64,000 bases of DNA from JAAXIE01 sp965263155 (GCA_965263155.1 OZ253586.1:1116001-1180000); one strand, 5' to 3'. Positions 1-8,472 are shown, counted from the stretch's first letter. The notes: a model not told the origin generated them from the letters alone. Numbers and translations: made by a program.

Positions 1-618
1 GCCATAATGTCTAGCAAGCCAGGCAAGGTCGGCCTTCAGTTGCCGGGTGTGATCGCCGACGTGGTTGATCAAGAGGGCCAGCCAGTGACCGAGCCCAACA
101 AAGGCGGTCTGCTGGTGCTGCAAAGGCCCTTCCCCCACATGTTCCGCACAGTGTACGGCGATCCTGAGCGCTACGCCCGCGATTGGGAGCGGCTGCCAGG
201 GTACTACTTCACAGGCGATGTCGCTCTCAAGGATGAGGACGGCTACTTCATGGTGGTGGGCCGTGCCGATGATGTGCTGAACGTGGCTGGCCATCGCATC
301 GGCACCGCCGAGGTGGAAAGCGCGTTGGTCTCTCATGCGGCCGTGGCAGAAGCCGCCGTCATCGGCAAGCCCGACGAGATACGAGGCGAGTCCATCAAGG
401 CGTTCGTGAGTCTGCGAGTCGGTTACTCCCCGTCCGACGAGATGGTCGGTACCCTGCGCGACCATGTGCGCCACGAGTTGGGTCCCATCGCTGTGCCTGC
501 AGAGATAGACTTTGCGGCGGCGCTGCCCAAGACCCGGTCAGGCAAGATTATGCGACGCCTGCTCAAGGCGCGCGAGTTGGGGTTGGACCCAGGCGACATA
601 ACCACCCTAGAGGAATAG
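1..618 (+). CDS. Acetyl-CoA synthetase-like AMP-forming ligase, C-terminal part (5' truncated by window)
   Basis: The frame is open from base 1, so this is the last 205 or so residues of a longer acyl-CoA ligase whose start lies outside the window. The visible part covers the end of the large adenylating domain (YYFTGD, hinge-like GRADDV) and the small C-terminal domain. It ends with the PKTRSGKIMRR segment, which carries the lysine used in the adenylation half-reaction and acetylated in Acs proteins. GHRIGTAEVESAL is typical of acetyl/propionyl-CoA synthetases. The family activates a short-chain acid to its CoA thioester using ATP. The next gene starts 17 bp downstream on the same strand, which suggests co-transcription. 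The exact substrate cannot be read from this fragment. Confidence 0.88.
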   Translation, partial: AIMSSKPGKVGLQLPGVIADVVDQEGQPVTEPNKGGLLVLQRPFPHMFRTVYGDPERYARDWERLPGYYFTGDVALKDEDGYFMVVGRADDVLNVAGHRIGTAEVESALVSHAAVAEAAVIGKPDEIRGESIKAFVSLRVGYSPSDEMVGTLRDHVRHELGPIAVPAEIDFAAALPKTRSGKIMRRLLKARELGLDPGDITTLEE

Positions 619-635
619 GCGAGGAATAAAACTGC

Positions 636-1763
636 ATGAAGGTCTACTATTTCAGCGAATTTCCATACCACGAGTACGACGACGAGGAGTCCCTGAAGTA
701 CGATTCGCTACGCGTGGTCTTCCCCAACAGCTACTTCGACCCAGACTCGGCGCACGTCCTCTTCCAGCGGTACATTGAGGAGGCGGTGCACTGCGAAGAG
801 ATGGGCTTTGACGGCGTGATGGTCAACGAGCACCACACGACGCCCTCGAGCATGAACGTCTCGGTGAACATAACGGCGGGCATCCTAGCCCAGCAGACCA
901 AGAACCTGAAGATTCTGCTAATGGGTAATCTGATACCCATGCACGAGAACCCGGTGAGGGTCGCGGAAGAGATCGCCATGCTGGACGTCATCTCCGGCGG
1001 CCGCATCATATCTGGCTTTGTGCGCGGTGTCTGGGCTGAGACGTGGGCTGGCAACATCCGTCCCACCGACAACCGGGAGCGGTTTCAAGAGTGCCACGAC
1101 CTGATCGTGAAGGCATGGACCGAGCCGGGCCCGTTCCGTTGGGAAGGAAAACACTACCAGTACCGCGTGGTGAACCCGTGGATGGTGCCGGTGCAGAAAC
1201 CCCACCCGCCGGTGTGGGTGCCGGGCTCTAGCAGCCCGGAAACCGCTGAGTTCGCAGCGCGACGCCGGTATACCTACGTCGCTTTCCTCGCGCCGGTGGA
1301 CGTCACTGCCGACCTATTCGACTACTATCGGGAAGTTGCCTCGGAGGAGAGCTACGAGACCACCCCCGACAACTTCGGGTACCTGATCTGCTGCTATGTT
1401 GGTGAGACCGAGGAGGAGGCGCAACGGGAGGCGAAGCACTTCATCTGGCGCATGGGTCCTACCGGCCGTGCGCCACGACACCTGCTCATGCCACCCGGCT
1501 ACCTCACCGAGTCTGGCGTAAAGATGCAGCAGCGACGAAACAAGCCCCTTTCTCAGCAGAGTTACCAAGAGCTGCAAGACAACTACCATATCGTGGCAGG
1601 CACACCGGACCAAGTCATCGAGAAGCTGCGACACCTGAAGGACACGCTGGGCATGGGCCACCTGATCTTCTACGGGCAGGAGTCGCGTATGGGGCACGAG
1701 GCCGCCATGCGCAACATCAACATGTTCGGCAAGGAAGTAATGCCTGTAGTAAGGGAGTGGTAG
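636..1763 (+). CDS. LLM-class flavin-dependent oxidoreductase (luciferase-like monooxygenase)
   Basis: This 375-residue protein has the bacterial luciferase-like TIM-barrel pattern. An early segment has EEMGFDGVMVNEHH. Then come AEEIAMLDVISGGR and GFVRG, and late in the chain the GTPDQVIEKLRHL segment typical of F420- or FMN-dependent members. Such enzymes use reduced flavin to oxygenate small organic molecules in the cytoplasm. The ATG at 636 follows a GAGGAATA ribosome site. The gene lies 17 bp behind the acyl-CoA ligase gene, so the two may serve one catabolic route. I cannot tell FMN from F420 dependence, or the substrate, from the sequence alone. Confidence 0.9.
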   Translation: MKVYYFSEFPYHEYDDEESLKYDSLRVVFPNSYFDPDSAHVLFQRYIEEAVHCEEMGFDGVMVNEHHTTPSSMNVSVNITAGILAQQTKNLKILLMGNLIPMHENPVRVAEEIAMLDVISGGRIISGFVRGVWAETWAGNIRPTDNRERFQECHDLIVKAWTEPGPFRWEGKHYQYRVVNPWMVPVQKPHPPVWVPGSSSPETAEFAARRRYTYVAFLAPVDVTADLFDYYREVASEESYETTPDNFGYLICCYVGETEEEAQREAKHFIWRMGPTGRAPRHLLMPPGYLTESGVKMQQRRNKPLSQQSYQELQDNYHIVAGTPDQVIEKLRHLKDTLGMGHLIFYGQESRMGHEAAMRNINMFGKEVMPVVREW

Positions 1764-1774
1764 GCGAAACCAGC

Positions 1775-3376
1775 CTACCAGCCTAGGGCCGCTCCGTCCT
1801 TCCGCGGCTCCGACCCACCGTGCAGCAGACCGGTGTCGGGGTCGCGGGCAATCACTTGGCCACCGCCGAATATCACTCGCTGGTAGCCACCCAAAGTAGC
1901 TAGGTTGTGTCCGCGACGTCCAAGGTCTTGGAGGGTGGCCAGTGGCAGACCCTCTTCGGTCATCACGCCACGCCCCAGTTGGATGCTAAAGCGCAACGCG
2001 TTGAGGGCAGCTTGGGGGTCGAGGCCGAAGTCGATGAGGTTGCACAGCACTTGAAGCTGTCCCTGAGGCTGTTGGAAGGCACCCATCACACCGTAGCTCA
2101 GCCACAGCTCGCCGCCGCGAGTCGCCATTCCGGGGATGATGGTGTGGTAGGGCCGCTTGCCCGGTTCCAGGGCATTCAAGTGGTTGGGGTCGAGGGAGAA
2201 AAGGGAGCCCCGGTTGTGCAGACACATAGCAGTACCCGGCACCACCATGCCCGTGCCGAACCCCTCGTACACGCTGTTGATGAAGGAGCAGGCGTTCCCC
2301 TGCCCGTCAACCGCCGTGATGTAGACCGTATCGCTGCCTAGGTTGAAGTCGCCTGACGAGACTTCCGACATGGCCTTCTCGCTACTTATGAGGGATGCTC
2401 GTTGCTTGGAGTAGTCCTTCGACAGGAGCTGGTCCAGTGGAATGCGGACCTTCTGCGGGTCAGCCACGTATCGCAGGGTGTCAGCATAGGACAGCCGCAT
2501 CGACTCGATGAGGTGATGGTAGGTGTCGGGTGTCTGAAAGCCCATATCTGCGATGTCGAAGTTCTCGGCGATGTTCAGTGCCATCAGAACGGCCATGCCC
2601 GACCCGTTTGGCGGGCACTGCCAGCAGGTGACGCCTCGATAGTCGGTACTGATAGCCTCGTCCCAAGTGGAGGTGTGAGAAGCTAGGTCGTCGGCCGCCA
2701 GCCACCCACCGCACTCCTGTACGAACTCGGCAATGTGCTTCGCTAGAGGGCTGCGATAGAAGGCATCCGGGCCGCCATCTGCCACGTCCCTCAGTACCTT
2801 GGCCATACCCGGCAGGCGCATCATGTCGCCCTCGCGGGGAGCGCGTCCGTCCAGCAACAACTCCTCGCCAGAAGGGTATTGCATCAAGACGGGAATGGCG
2901 GCTTCCCACAGCTTGGATATGACGGCTGTGACGGCGAATCCCTCCTCCGCGTACCTGATCGCTGGCTGAAGGAGTTCCGACATGGTCATGGTGCCGTAGG
3001 CGTCGATCAGCTTCTGCCAGCCGTCGACGGTGCCCGGCACGGATACCGCGTATGGGCTATGCACCGGTATGCGGTTGACTCCCTGCTGACGCAGCTCGTC
3101 GATGTTGGCCGCCGCTGGGGCACGGCCACTGCCGTTCAGCGCGCGCACCTGCCTCTCTCTGTCCATCCACACGAGGGCAAACAGGTCGCCGCACAGGCCA
3201 GTGGAAACTGGCTCCACCACGGCCAACACCGCTGCCATACCAACGCAGGCATCCACGGCGTTGCCGCCCTCCATCAAGATGCGCAAGCCCGTGGACGCTG
3301 CCACCGGCTGGCTGGTGGCCACCATACCATTCTTGGCCAGCACTTGAGAGCGGCGGGAATCAAACCAGTCTGCCAT
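1775..3376 (-). CDS. Gamma-glutamyltransferase-family Ntn-hydrolase
   Basis: At 533 residues this matches the gamma-glutamyltransferase/cephalosporin-acylase family. Members are made as one chain that cuts itself to expose an N-terminal threonine. The likely nucleophile is the Thr in SDTVYIT, followed by GNACSFINSVYEGFG and VPGTAMCLHNRG, which match the start of the small subunit. PGTVDGW and the N-terminal GGNAVDA region also fit. I see no signal peptide, so it may act in the cytoplasm. The ATG at 3376 was chosen because AAAGGAG lies 5 bases upstream, although the frame extends to 3430. It converges with the upstream monooxygenase gene, with only 11 bp between their ends. The substrate is unknown. 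Confidence 0.9.
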   Translation of the reverse strand: MADWFDSRRSQVLAKNGMVATSQPVAASTGLRILMEGGNAVDACVGMAAVLAVVEPVSTGLCGDLFALVWMDRERQVRALNGSGRAPAAANIDELRQQGVNRIPVHSPYAVSVPGTVDGWQKLIDAYGTMTMSELLQPAIRYAEEGFAVTAVISKLWEAAIPVLMQYPSGEELLLDGRAPREGDMMRLPGMAKVLRDVADGGPDAFYRSPLAKHIAEFVQECGGWLAADDLASHTSTWDEAISTDYRGVTCWQCPPNGSGMAVLMALNIAENFDIADMGFQTPDTYHHLIESMRLSYADTLRYVADPQKVRIPLDQLLSKDYSKQRASLISSEKAMSEVSSGDFNLGSDTVYITAVDGQGNACSFINSVYEGFGTGMVVPGTAMCLHNRGSLFSLDPNHLNALEPGKRPYHTIIPGMATRGGELWLSYGVMGAFQQPQGQLQVLCNLIDFGLDPQAALNALRFSIQLGRGVMTEEGLPLATLQDLGRRGHNLATLGGYQRVIFGGGQVIARDPDTGLLHGGSEPRKDGAALGW

Positions 3377-3612
3377 CGAACTCCTTTGGGGAAGCCGAGT
3401 GAAGCCGGGGCGGGTACGAGACCGGGCCATATCTTAGCACAACGGTGCCTGGCCCTAGCGACCAGCGTCGGAGGACTTTGTAGTCCAGGTATTACTACAA
3501 GTTCTACGCAGACTTAGTGGGAGCAACCTACATTTGTTCGGCGGTGAAGAAGGCAGCGATTACTCCTCATCCTCACCGAGCAACTTGACCGGAGAATCAA
3601 AGGAGAATGGCC

Positions 3613-3925
3613 ATGGCCAGCAGGAGGGTATCCGTTTGGTACGACGGGGAAGAGGATATGTTCGAGACCCTGTGGGCGTTCAGAGAGGCGTACTTCACTC
3701 CCAGCGACGATGCACGCATCCTCAAACGGCTGGACCACGATGGCCAGGTCATCGGGTTTTCGCATCCAAGAGATATGCACCTTCAAACAGTCAAGCCCGG
3801 TCGAGTTCGATCTCGTCTCCGAGATCCCTGAGGATAATGTCGCCAACGTGACGGTGAAGCGCACGGCTGTCGAGTTGGCGTTTCCAACCGCAGGATGCGT
3901 CAGCTGGCCCGCTACGGCCGGGTGA
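3613..3925 (+). pseudogene. DUF2283-like small protein, frameshifted
   Basis: Frame 1 from the ATG at 3613 (SD AAAGGAG at 3599-3605) encodes VSVWYDGEEDMFE and LKRLDHDGQVIGF, a pattern I associate with DUF2283-type small proteins. Right after VIGF, at the TTTT run near 3757-3760, the good match moves to frame 2. That frame continues with RIQEICTFKQSSPVEFDL and a longer tail to the stop at 3925. Deleting one T restores one continuous family-like protein. As written, frame 1 stops at 3831. It may be a true frameshift pseudogene or a homopolymer sequencing error. DUF2283 proteins are often encoded beside toxin-antitoxin modules, but no partner is visible here. Confidence 0.55.
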
Positions 3926-4121
3926 AGGCTGCATCCCAGATCAGGCAGGAGTGGCTGATACCGACCCCTATACAGGTCGTTCTAAGGAGCCGTGGTCACT
4001 CGGGGGTCGCCGGGCGCCTCAACACTGACACAATGAGCAGCCCAGAGAAGACTACAGGCCAAGGCTGTGGAGTTCCAGTCAATACATGGCGGGAAGCCCA
4101 GCAGGCTCGCTGGAGCTTTCG

Positions 4122-4150
4122 TTGACCCCCCTTGGGCGTAGCTATACAAT
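4122..4150 (+). promoter_or_regulatory. Probable sigma-70-type promoter of the rhodanese gene
   Basis: TTGACC (4122-4127) and TACAAT (4145-4150) are separated by 17 bp, with TATACA overlapping the -10. It sits 36 bp before the rhodanese ATG. GGGAGG lies between promoter and start as a ribosome site. The preceding 200 bp (3926-4121) show no gene I can support. Confidence 0.6.
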
Positions 4151-4185
4151 AGCGCCGCTCCAACTTCCGTAAGGGAGGCGCTCCT

Positions 4186-5013
4186 ATGACTCAACAGGGT
4201 TTTGTGCATCCCGAACTGCTGGCTGACACTGCTTGGCTGGCAGAGCACCTGAACGACCCAAACCTAGTGGTGGTCGACACCGATGTGGCTGCGGGCTACT
4301 CTCGGGGACACATTCCGGGAGCGGTGCTCGTGCCCGATAACTTCGAGAAGGACCCAGACACTGACCGCACCTTTATCCTCCCGCCTGACAAGTTCGCCCA
4401 GATGGCGGAGGGCTTGGGCATCGGCGATGACAGCCTCGTGGTCGCCTACGACAGCGTCGGCGGGCTGACCGGTGCGCGCCTGTGGTGGTGCCTCACCTAC
4501 TACGGCCATACCAACGTCAAGGTGCTGAATGGCGGCTGGCGCAAGTGGGTACGCGAGGGGCGAGGGATCAGCTTCGAGCGCACTCAAGCCAGGGCGGGGG
4601 CCAAGTTCACCGCAAATCCGGACCCTTCCATTCATATCAACGGCGACCAGCTTATCGAAGAGTACAACAAGCCAGATGTGATGCCGTGGGACGTGCGCAC
4701 CATGGGCGAGTACACCGGCGAGGAGACCCGGGGGAACAAGCACGGTGGGCACATACCCGGGGCTGCGTACTTAGAGTGGCTGAACCTGCATGATTCCGAG
4801 ACCCACGAGTTGAAGTCGCCCGCCGAGCTGCGCCGGATGCTGGAGGAGAAGGGAATCACGCGGGACAAGACCATAGTCCCTCATTGACAAGGTGGAATCC
4901 GTTCGTCGAACGGGACATTGGTTCTCAAGCTTCTCGGATACGAGAAGGTCAGAAATTACGACGGCTCCTTCCGCGAGTGGGGGAATAGGGACGACACGCC
5001 GATAGAGAAGTAA
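4186..5013 (+). CDS. Two-domain sulfurtransferase (rhodanese) with in-frame TGA at the catalytic cysteine position; candidate selenoprotein
   Basis: Codons 1-233 and 235-275 form one uninterrupted tandem rhodanese of normal length. The N-terminal domain has AGYSRGHIPGA and an inactive-loop-like YDSVGG. The C-terminal domain has WDVR, GEYTG, GGHIPGA, then VPH, a TGA at 4885-4887, then QGGIRS, LLGYEKVRNYDGSFREWGNR and a TAA at 5011. In thiosulfate/3-mercaptopyruvate sulfurtransferases the residue between H and QGG is the sulfur-carrying cysteine. Here its codon is TGA instead of TGC or TGT. The frame downstream is fully preserved and a small G-loop hairpin follows at bacterial SECIS spacing. 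Selenocysteine insertion is my preferred reading. A point nonsense mutation or a base-call error would look the same. It follows a good promoter and SD. Confidence 0.75.
4888..4920 (+). promoter_or_regulatory. SECIS-like hairpin just downstream of the in-frame TGA
   Basis: CCGTTC (4899-4904) pairs perfectly with GAACGG (4908-4913) around a GTC loop whose first base is G. A T-G wobble extends the stem at 4898/4914. CAA (4888-4890) can pair with TTG (4918-4920) as a lower stem across an internal loop. Bacterial SECIS elements are short stem-loops inside the coding region, with a G early in the apical loop about 16-37 nt after the UGA. Here the loop begins 18 nt after it. Short hairpins are common by chance, so this is supportive and not proof. 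Confidence 0.5.
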
Positions 5014-5150
5014 GGGTGAGGGCTTTCAATCTCATCGCCCATTAGACACGGGTCATGCCCGATCAGGTCCTAGGGAGGCCGTGACCTTTCTTTTCCGAGC
5101 TCTTTCGGGGACGGAAGTGGCTTGGGAGTCCACTGGTAAGGGAGGATGGA

Positions 5151-5570
5151 ATGTACACGAAATCGATGCTCAGTCTGGACCAGTGCCAGAATGCCATCAA
5201 TGCGATGGTGGAGGATTACAACAGGGACACCAACCGGCGCAAGGTGGACATGGCGATAGTGGATGACACCGGGAACTTGCTGGCTTACGCCAGGATGGAC
5301 GGGTGTCACCGGCCCACCTTCGCAATACGTAAGGCCTACACATCGGCTATGCGTCGTGCTGATACGGGCGTGCTCGTCGAGCAACTGAAAGCCCAAGGGC
5401 GGCCGATATCAGCTTTCGGCGACCCGCAGCTTATCGACATACAGGGTGGGCTGGTCATCAATGACCCGGAGACGGGTGCGCTGCTGGGCGGCATTGGCGT
5501 GGGCGGGTTGCCCACGGGCAAGGAAGACGAGGACATTGCCCGGGTGGGGTTGGCTGCGCTGGGCCTGTAG
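5151..5570 (+). CDS. GlcG/HbpS-like heme-binding family protein
   Basis: The 139 residues match the GlcG/HbpS (DUF336) family. An N-terminal helix is followed by a strand reading MAIVDDTGNLLAYARMDG, then AIRKAYTSA, and the C-terminal GGLVINDPETGALLGGIGVGG pattern near the end. Members are small alpha/beta proteins. Some bind heme, and others accompany glycolate or propanediol catabolic operons. The ATG at 5151 has GGAGG six bases upstream. It follows the rhodanese gene by 137 bp on the same strand. No enzymatic role can be assigned. Confidence 0.85.
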   Translation: MYTKSMLSLDQCQNAINAMVEDYNRDTNRRKVDMAIVDDTGNLLAYARMDGCHRPTFAIRKAYTSAMRRADTGVLVEQLKAQGRPISAFGDPQLIDIQGGLVINDPETGALLGGIGVGGLPTGKEDEDIARVGLAALGL

Positions 5571-5620
5571 GGCTTCGACCCCCATCCCAACTTTCTCGGG
5601 CTTTGTTGAAAAGCCTTAAG

Positions 5621-6316
5621 TTAAGGGGCTAGCTTCCATATCGAGTGTGTTAGATCACTCTGAGGCAGGTCTGGGAGACCCCTCGTTGCGTGCTCTTCAA
5701 TGCCTCTGATAACCCCCGCAGCGATGTGGAGGCAATGGTCTATGAAGTCGGATGTCATGTAGCACATCCATGGCTCATCGCCGGATGTCGCCCAGGAAAA
5801 CCAATCAGGGGGCCAGCGATTCTCGCTCAGCTTCCTTTGAAAGCTGTTCAATTCCTCCGAAGACCACTCGAAGCCTCCATGGAACATCTTGTTCCTATAT
5901 GCAAACAGGGCAGACAAAGTTGGCTCAAGGTCTGTCGGCATGTACTCCTCCATGCTGGCCTCGTTCACATGCTTCACTATGTTCCTGACGAGGTTTTTCT
6001 GTGGCAAGTCTTTTCCGATAGAGCGGAAGTATGCTCCAAAGAAGGATTCGATAAAAGGGGCAATCATGCCCACCGCCGCCATACTATGGGCGGCGTCCTG
6101 ATAGCAGGACATCTCCGCCAGTTCCACCCAGGCATCTACGGCGCGGTCATTGTCGCCCCTAGTCTGCGTCGCAACTTGGTCAGCTTCCTTGATTCTGTGA
6201 GACAGCTCTTGATCAGCCCGCTCTTGGCGCTTCAGGAGGTCAGAAATCGCTACCAATTGCGCACCATGGTTGAATGTTTCAAGCGGAAATGTTACGTGCG
6301 TGAATTGGGATTCCAC
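5621..6316 (-). CDS. Unknown helical protein with a HEPN-like R-X4-H motif
   Basis: This 231-residue protein has no family I can name with certainty. It looks all-helical and soluble. A charged N-terminal segment (DLLKRQERADQELSHRIKEAD) could form a coiled coil, followed by helices around residues 60-115 and 135-165. Residues 141-146 read RNKMFH, which fits the R-X4-6-H signature of HEPN nucleases and related tRNA- or mRNA-cutting toxins. It stands alone, facing the GlcG gene (stop codons 50 bp apart). The R-X4-H match is short, so the HEPN idea is a suggestion only. DUF5677-type proteins have a similar look. Confidence 0.55.
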   Translation of the reverse strand: MESQFTHVTFPLETFNHGAQLVAISDLLKRQERADQELSHRIKEADQVATQTRGDNDRAVDAWVELAEMSCYQDAAHSMAAVGMIAPFIESFFGAYFRSIGKDLPQKNLVRNIVKHVNEASMEEYMPTDLEPTLSALFAYRNKMFHGGFEWSSEELNSFQRKLSENRWPPDWFSWATSGDEPWMCYMTSDFIDHCLHIAAGVIRGIEEHATRGLPDLPQSDLTHSIWKLAP

Positions 6317-6445
6317 CTAGTTTCGCTCCTACGAGTCTAATATGGGACCGCCCTCACTACCGAGGGGCGCGTCCACAAATCCGGGTAAACCGTATTGTGC
6401 AACAAAGCCTACCTTCCGCCCGTGAGGGGGAAGGGATATTCGCTG

Positions 6446-7639
6446 TTACTCCTCCACATCCTGCCCGCTGGCTTGGAAATCGGGCGTGGGAGCGTTGGTG
6501 AAGCGGTCGGGCAGGAATGCGGTCATGTCCACCGGCAGGTCGGTGGAACCGCGGAAGATGCGGTCGGCTAGGGCTTTGCCGGTGACCAATGACAGGTGGA
6601 TCCCCTTGGTGGTGTGGCCTGTGGCGAGCATGACTCCGTCGGTGCCGGGCACGGGGCCGATGATGGGCAGGCGGTCGGGGCTGAGGGGACGGGAGCCAGC
6701 GAGTTGCTCGACGAGTTCGGCATTTTCCAAGTCTGGGAAAACGTCGGTGGCCCACCCCATGATGTCCATGCGGGCTTTTTCGGAGGGTTGGCGATCGAAC
6801 TCCATCCCCATGAAGAGGTGATCCTTGTCGTAGTCGCGGCCGCGGGTGCTGCCTACGCTGAGGAAACCATCCATTCGGCTGATCATGTGGCCGCGCTTGG
6901 GAGAACTGATGAGCACAGGGAGGCGTGGGCCGTCGTAGCGGAGCATCAGGCGCTCGCCTTTGAGGTAGGTCACCGGAACCGGGAAATCGAGCCATGATGA
7001 AGACTCGGAACTCCAGGCACCCATGGCGAGGACGACGGTATCGCAGTGGACTTCGTCTCTCTCCAGCTTTACGCCGGTGACCCGGCTTCCTTCCCTGACG
7101 AGGCCCATAACACGGCGCTGCATGGACTCCGTCCCGTTGAGTTCGGCGGCGCGGCCGAGAGCGAGGGTGAGGCGGTAACTGTCCAGTTGGGCTAACTTGG
7201 GCTGGTAGGCAGCTCCCAGGACGTTGGGAGTGAGGCGGGGTTCGATTTTGCGGACGTCTTCAGCGCCGATCCATTCGATGGGGGTGTCCTTGGCCTGCCA
7301 AGCCATCCCCTCCTTGATCATGTCGATCTCTTCTTCCTCCAAGGCAAGGCGGAGGCCGGGAGGCTCCTGCCAGAGCAGGTCCATGCCCGTTTGCTCCTCG
7401 AGTTGGGGAACGGTCTCGACGAACATGCGGTAGCCTTCGAGGCCGAAACGCCAAGGGGGCCCTTGGGGGAACTCGGTGCCCAGCAGGCTGAGGAAGCCGG
7501 TGGCGTGGGCGGATGCACCACTGCCGATAGCATCCATGTCGAGCATGCGCACCTTGGCACCCTCTCGGGAGAGGTAGTAGGCGGTAGCGCAGCCGATGAT
7601 GCCTGCGCCTACTACCACCACGTCAGCTGTATCTCCCAT
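6446..7639 (-). CDS. FAD-dependent amine/amino-acid oxidoreductase (DAO superfamily)
   Basis: The 397-residue protein begins with a Rossmann dinucleotide fold, VVVGAGIIGCATAYYL followed by the acidic strand end MLDMD, which binds the FAD adenosine. Near the C terminus GSRPLSPDRLPIIGPVPG and the ATGHTTKGI segment are typical of glycine/sarcosine/D-amino-acid oxidases. Such enzymes oxidise an amine or imino acid, reducing FAD. The ATG at 7639 follows AGGAGGAAT. It is preceded on the same strand by the glycosylase gene after about 50 bp. The substrate is not predictable. About 130 bp after its stop contain nothing recognisable. Confidence 0.88.
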   Translation of the reverse strand: MGDTADVVVVGAGIIGCATAYYLSREGAKVRMLDMDAIGSGASAHATGFLSLLGTEFPQGPPWRFGLEGYRMFVETVPQLEEQTGMDLLWQEPPGLRLALEEEEIDMIKEGMAWQAKDTPIEWIGAEDVRKIEPRLTPNVLGAAYQPKLAQLDSYRLTLALGRAAELNGTESMQRRVMGLVREGSRVTGVKLERDEVHCDTVVLAMGAWSSESSSWLDFPVPVTYLKGERLMLRYDGPRLPVLISSPKRGHMISRMDGFLSVGSTRGRDYDKDHLFMGMEFDRQPSEKARMDIMGWATDVFPDLENAELVEQLAGSRPLSPDRLPIIGPVPGTDGVMLATGHTTKGIHLSLVTGKALADRIFRGSTDLPVDMTAFLPDRFTNAPTPDFQASGQDVEE

Positions 7640-7690
7640 TCCGGTATTCCTCCTAGCTATAGCTGCTGCCCTTGGCGGTTCCGCGGGTGC

Positions 7691-8200
7691 CTAGCCCGAA
7701 GCGTCCCTCCAGCAACCTGGCTGGTGGGGCGCAGGAATGCGCCCGACACTCTCCAGAAAGCTGCCGGCGATCTTGGGGCCCATGAAAAGGAATCTCTTTC
7801 TCAGTTCGTGTCGCAGTGCTTGGGGGTCGTCATCCAGCCCCTCCAGGTAGTTGTGGAAGGAGCCATGGTCGGCGCGTATCTGCTGGAAACGCCGCGCGTT
7901 TTCGATGGATGCGTTGATCTTGCCGCGGTGCCTAACGATGGAGGCGTCACCTAGTAGTCGCGCGACGTCGTCGGGCCCAAAGGATGCAACGGTGTCCACC
8001 GAAAACCCGTGGAATGCTTGGCGAAAGGCTGGCCTTTTGTGCAGTATCGTGCGCCAACTGAGGCCAGCTTGGAACACCTCCAGGAGCATTCGCTCTAGGT
8101 AGTCGTCGTCTTCCTTAGTGGGGGTGCCCCACTCCTCGTCGTGGTACGCGGTCATCTGTGGATCACCTGTGCACCAGTGGCAGCGGGGTCTATCGTCCAT
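7691..8200 (-). CDS. tag: DNA-3-methyladenine glycosylase I
   Basis: RCHWCTGDP, YHDEEWG, the FQAGLSWRTIL helix and FLFMGPKIAGSFLESVG are the hallmarks of the Tag family, which removes 3-methyladenine from alkylated DNA to start base-excision repair. The N-terminal Cys and His positions fit the zinc snap of E. coli Tag. The length of 169 residues is slightly short compared with about 187, mostly at the C terminus, where the usual final zinc-binding His/Cys pair is less clear (HQPGCW). I prefer the ATG at 8200. An in-frame GTG at 8215 is possible. The gene directly follows the small basic protein gene, so they are probably co-transcribed. Confidence 0.9.
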   Translation of the reverse strand: MDDRPRCHWCTGDPQMTAYHDEEWGTPTKEDDDYLERMLLEVFQAGLSWRTILHKRPAFRQAFHGFSVDTVASFGPDDVARLLGDASIVRHRGKINASIENARRFQQIRADHGSFHNYLEGLDDDPQALRHELRKRFLFMGPKIAGSFLESVGRIPAPHQPGCWRDASG

Positions 8201-8221
8201 TGTGTCGCCAGCCACTAGGGT

Positions 8222-8413
8222 TCAACGGGTTGCTCCTTCAGCTTTACTAGCCTTGACTCGTTGGAGGGCTTTCTTGACACGCTTGCTGAGGCCGCGTCGC
8301 AAGGCCAACGCATGGTGGAGTGTGGCGCTCTTGCCGCTCACCGCCATGCCGTAGCGGGACTTGCGCCTCTTGGCTGTCCGTTTGTCGCCCTTGGTAGTAT
8401 TAATGTCGTCCAT
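8222..8413 (-). CDS. Small highly basic protein of unknown function
   Basis: The 63-residue product is rich in Lys and Arg (for example KRTAKRRKSR and KRVKKALQRVK) and has no hydrophobic segment. That composition suggests a nucleic-acid- or ribosome-associated role, but I recognise no family. A perfect minus-strand TATAAT sits at 8436-8441, 22 bp before the ATG, without a clear -35. GGGGAT upstream may serve as a ribosome site. It ends 7 to 21 bp before tag, depending on the tag start, and probably shares its transcript. Confidence 0.6.
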   Translation of the reverse strand: MDDINTTKGDKRTAKRRKSRYGMAVSGKSATLHHALALRRGLSKRVKKALQRVKASKAEGATR

Positions 8414-8472
8414 GGTCTTTCATCCCCTACACTCCATTATAAGAGAGAAAGGCGATGAGGCGGGAGCGCGAC

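Noticed and set aside
3926..4121. Short frames between the DUF2283-like relic and the rhodanese promoter
   Set aside because: No ribosome site, no recognisable protein pattern, and the frames conflict with each other.
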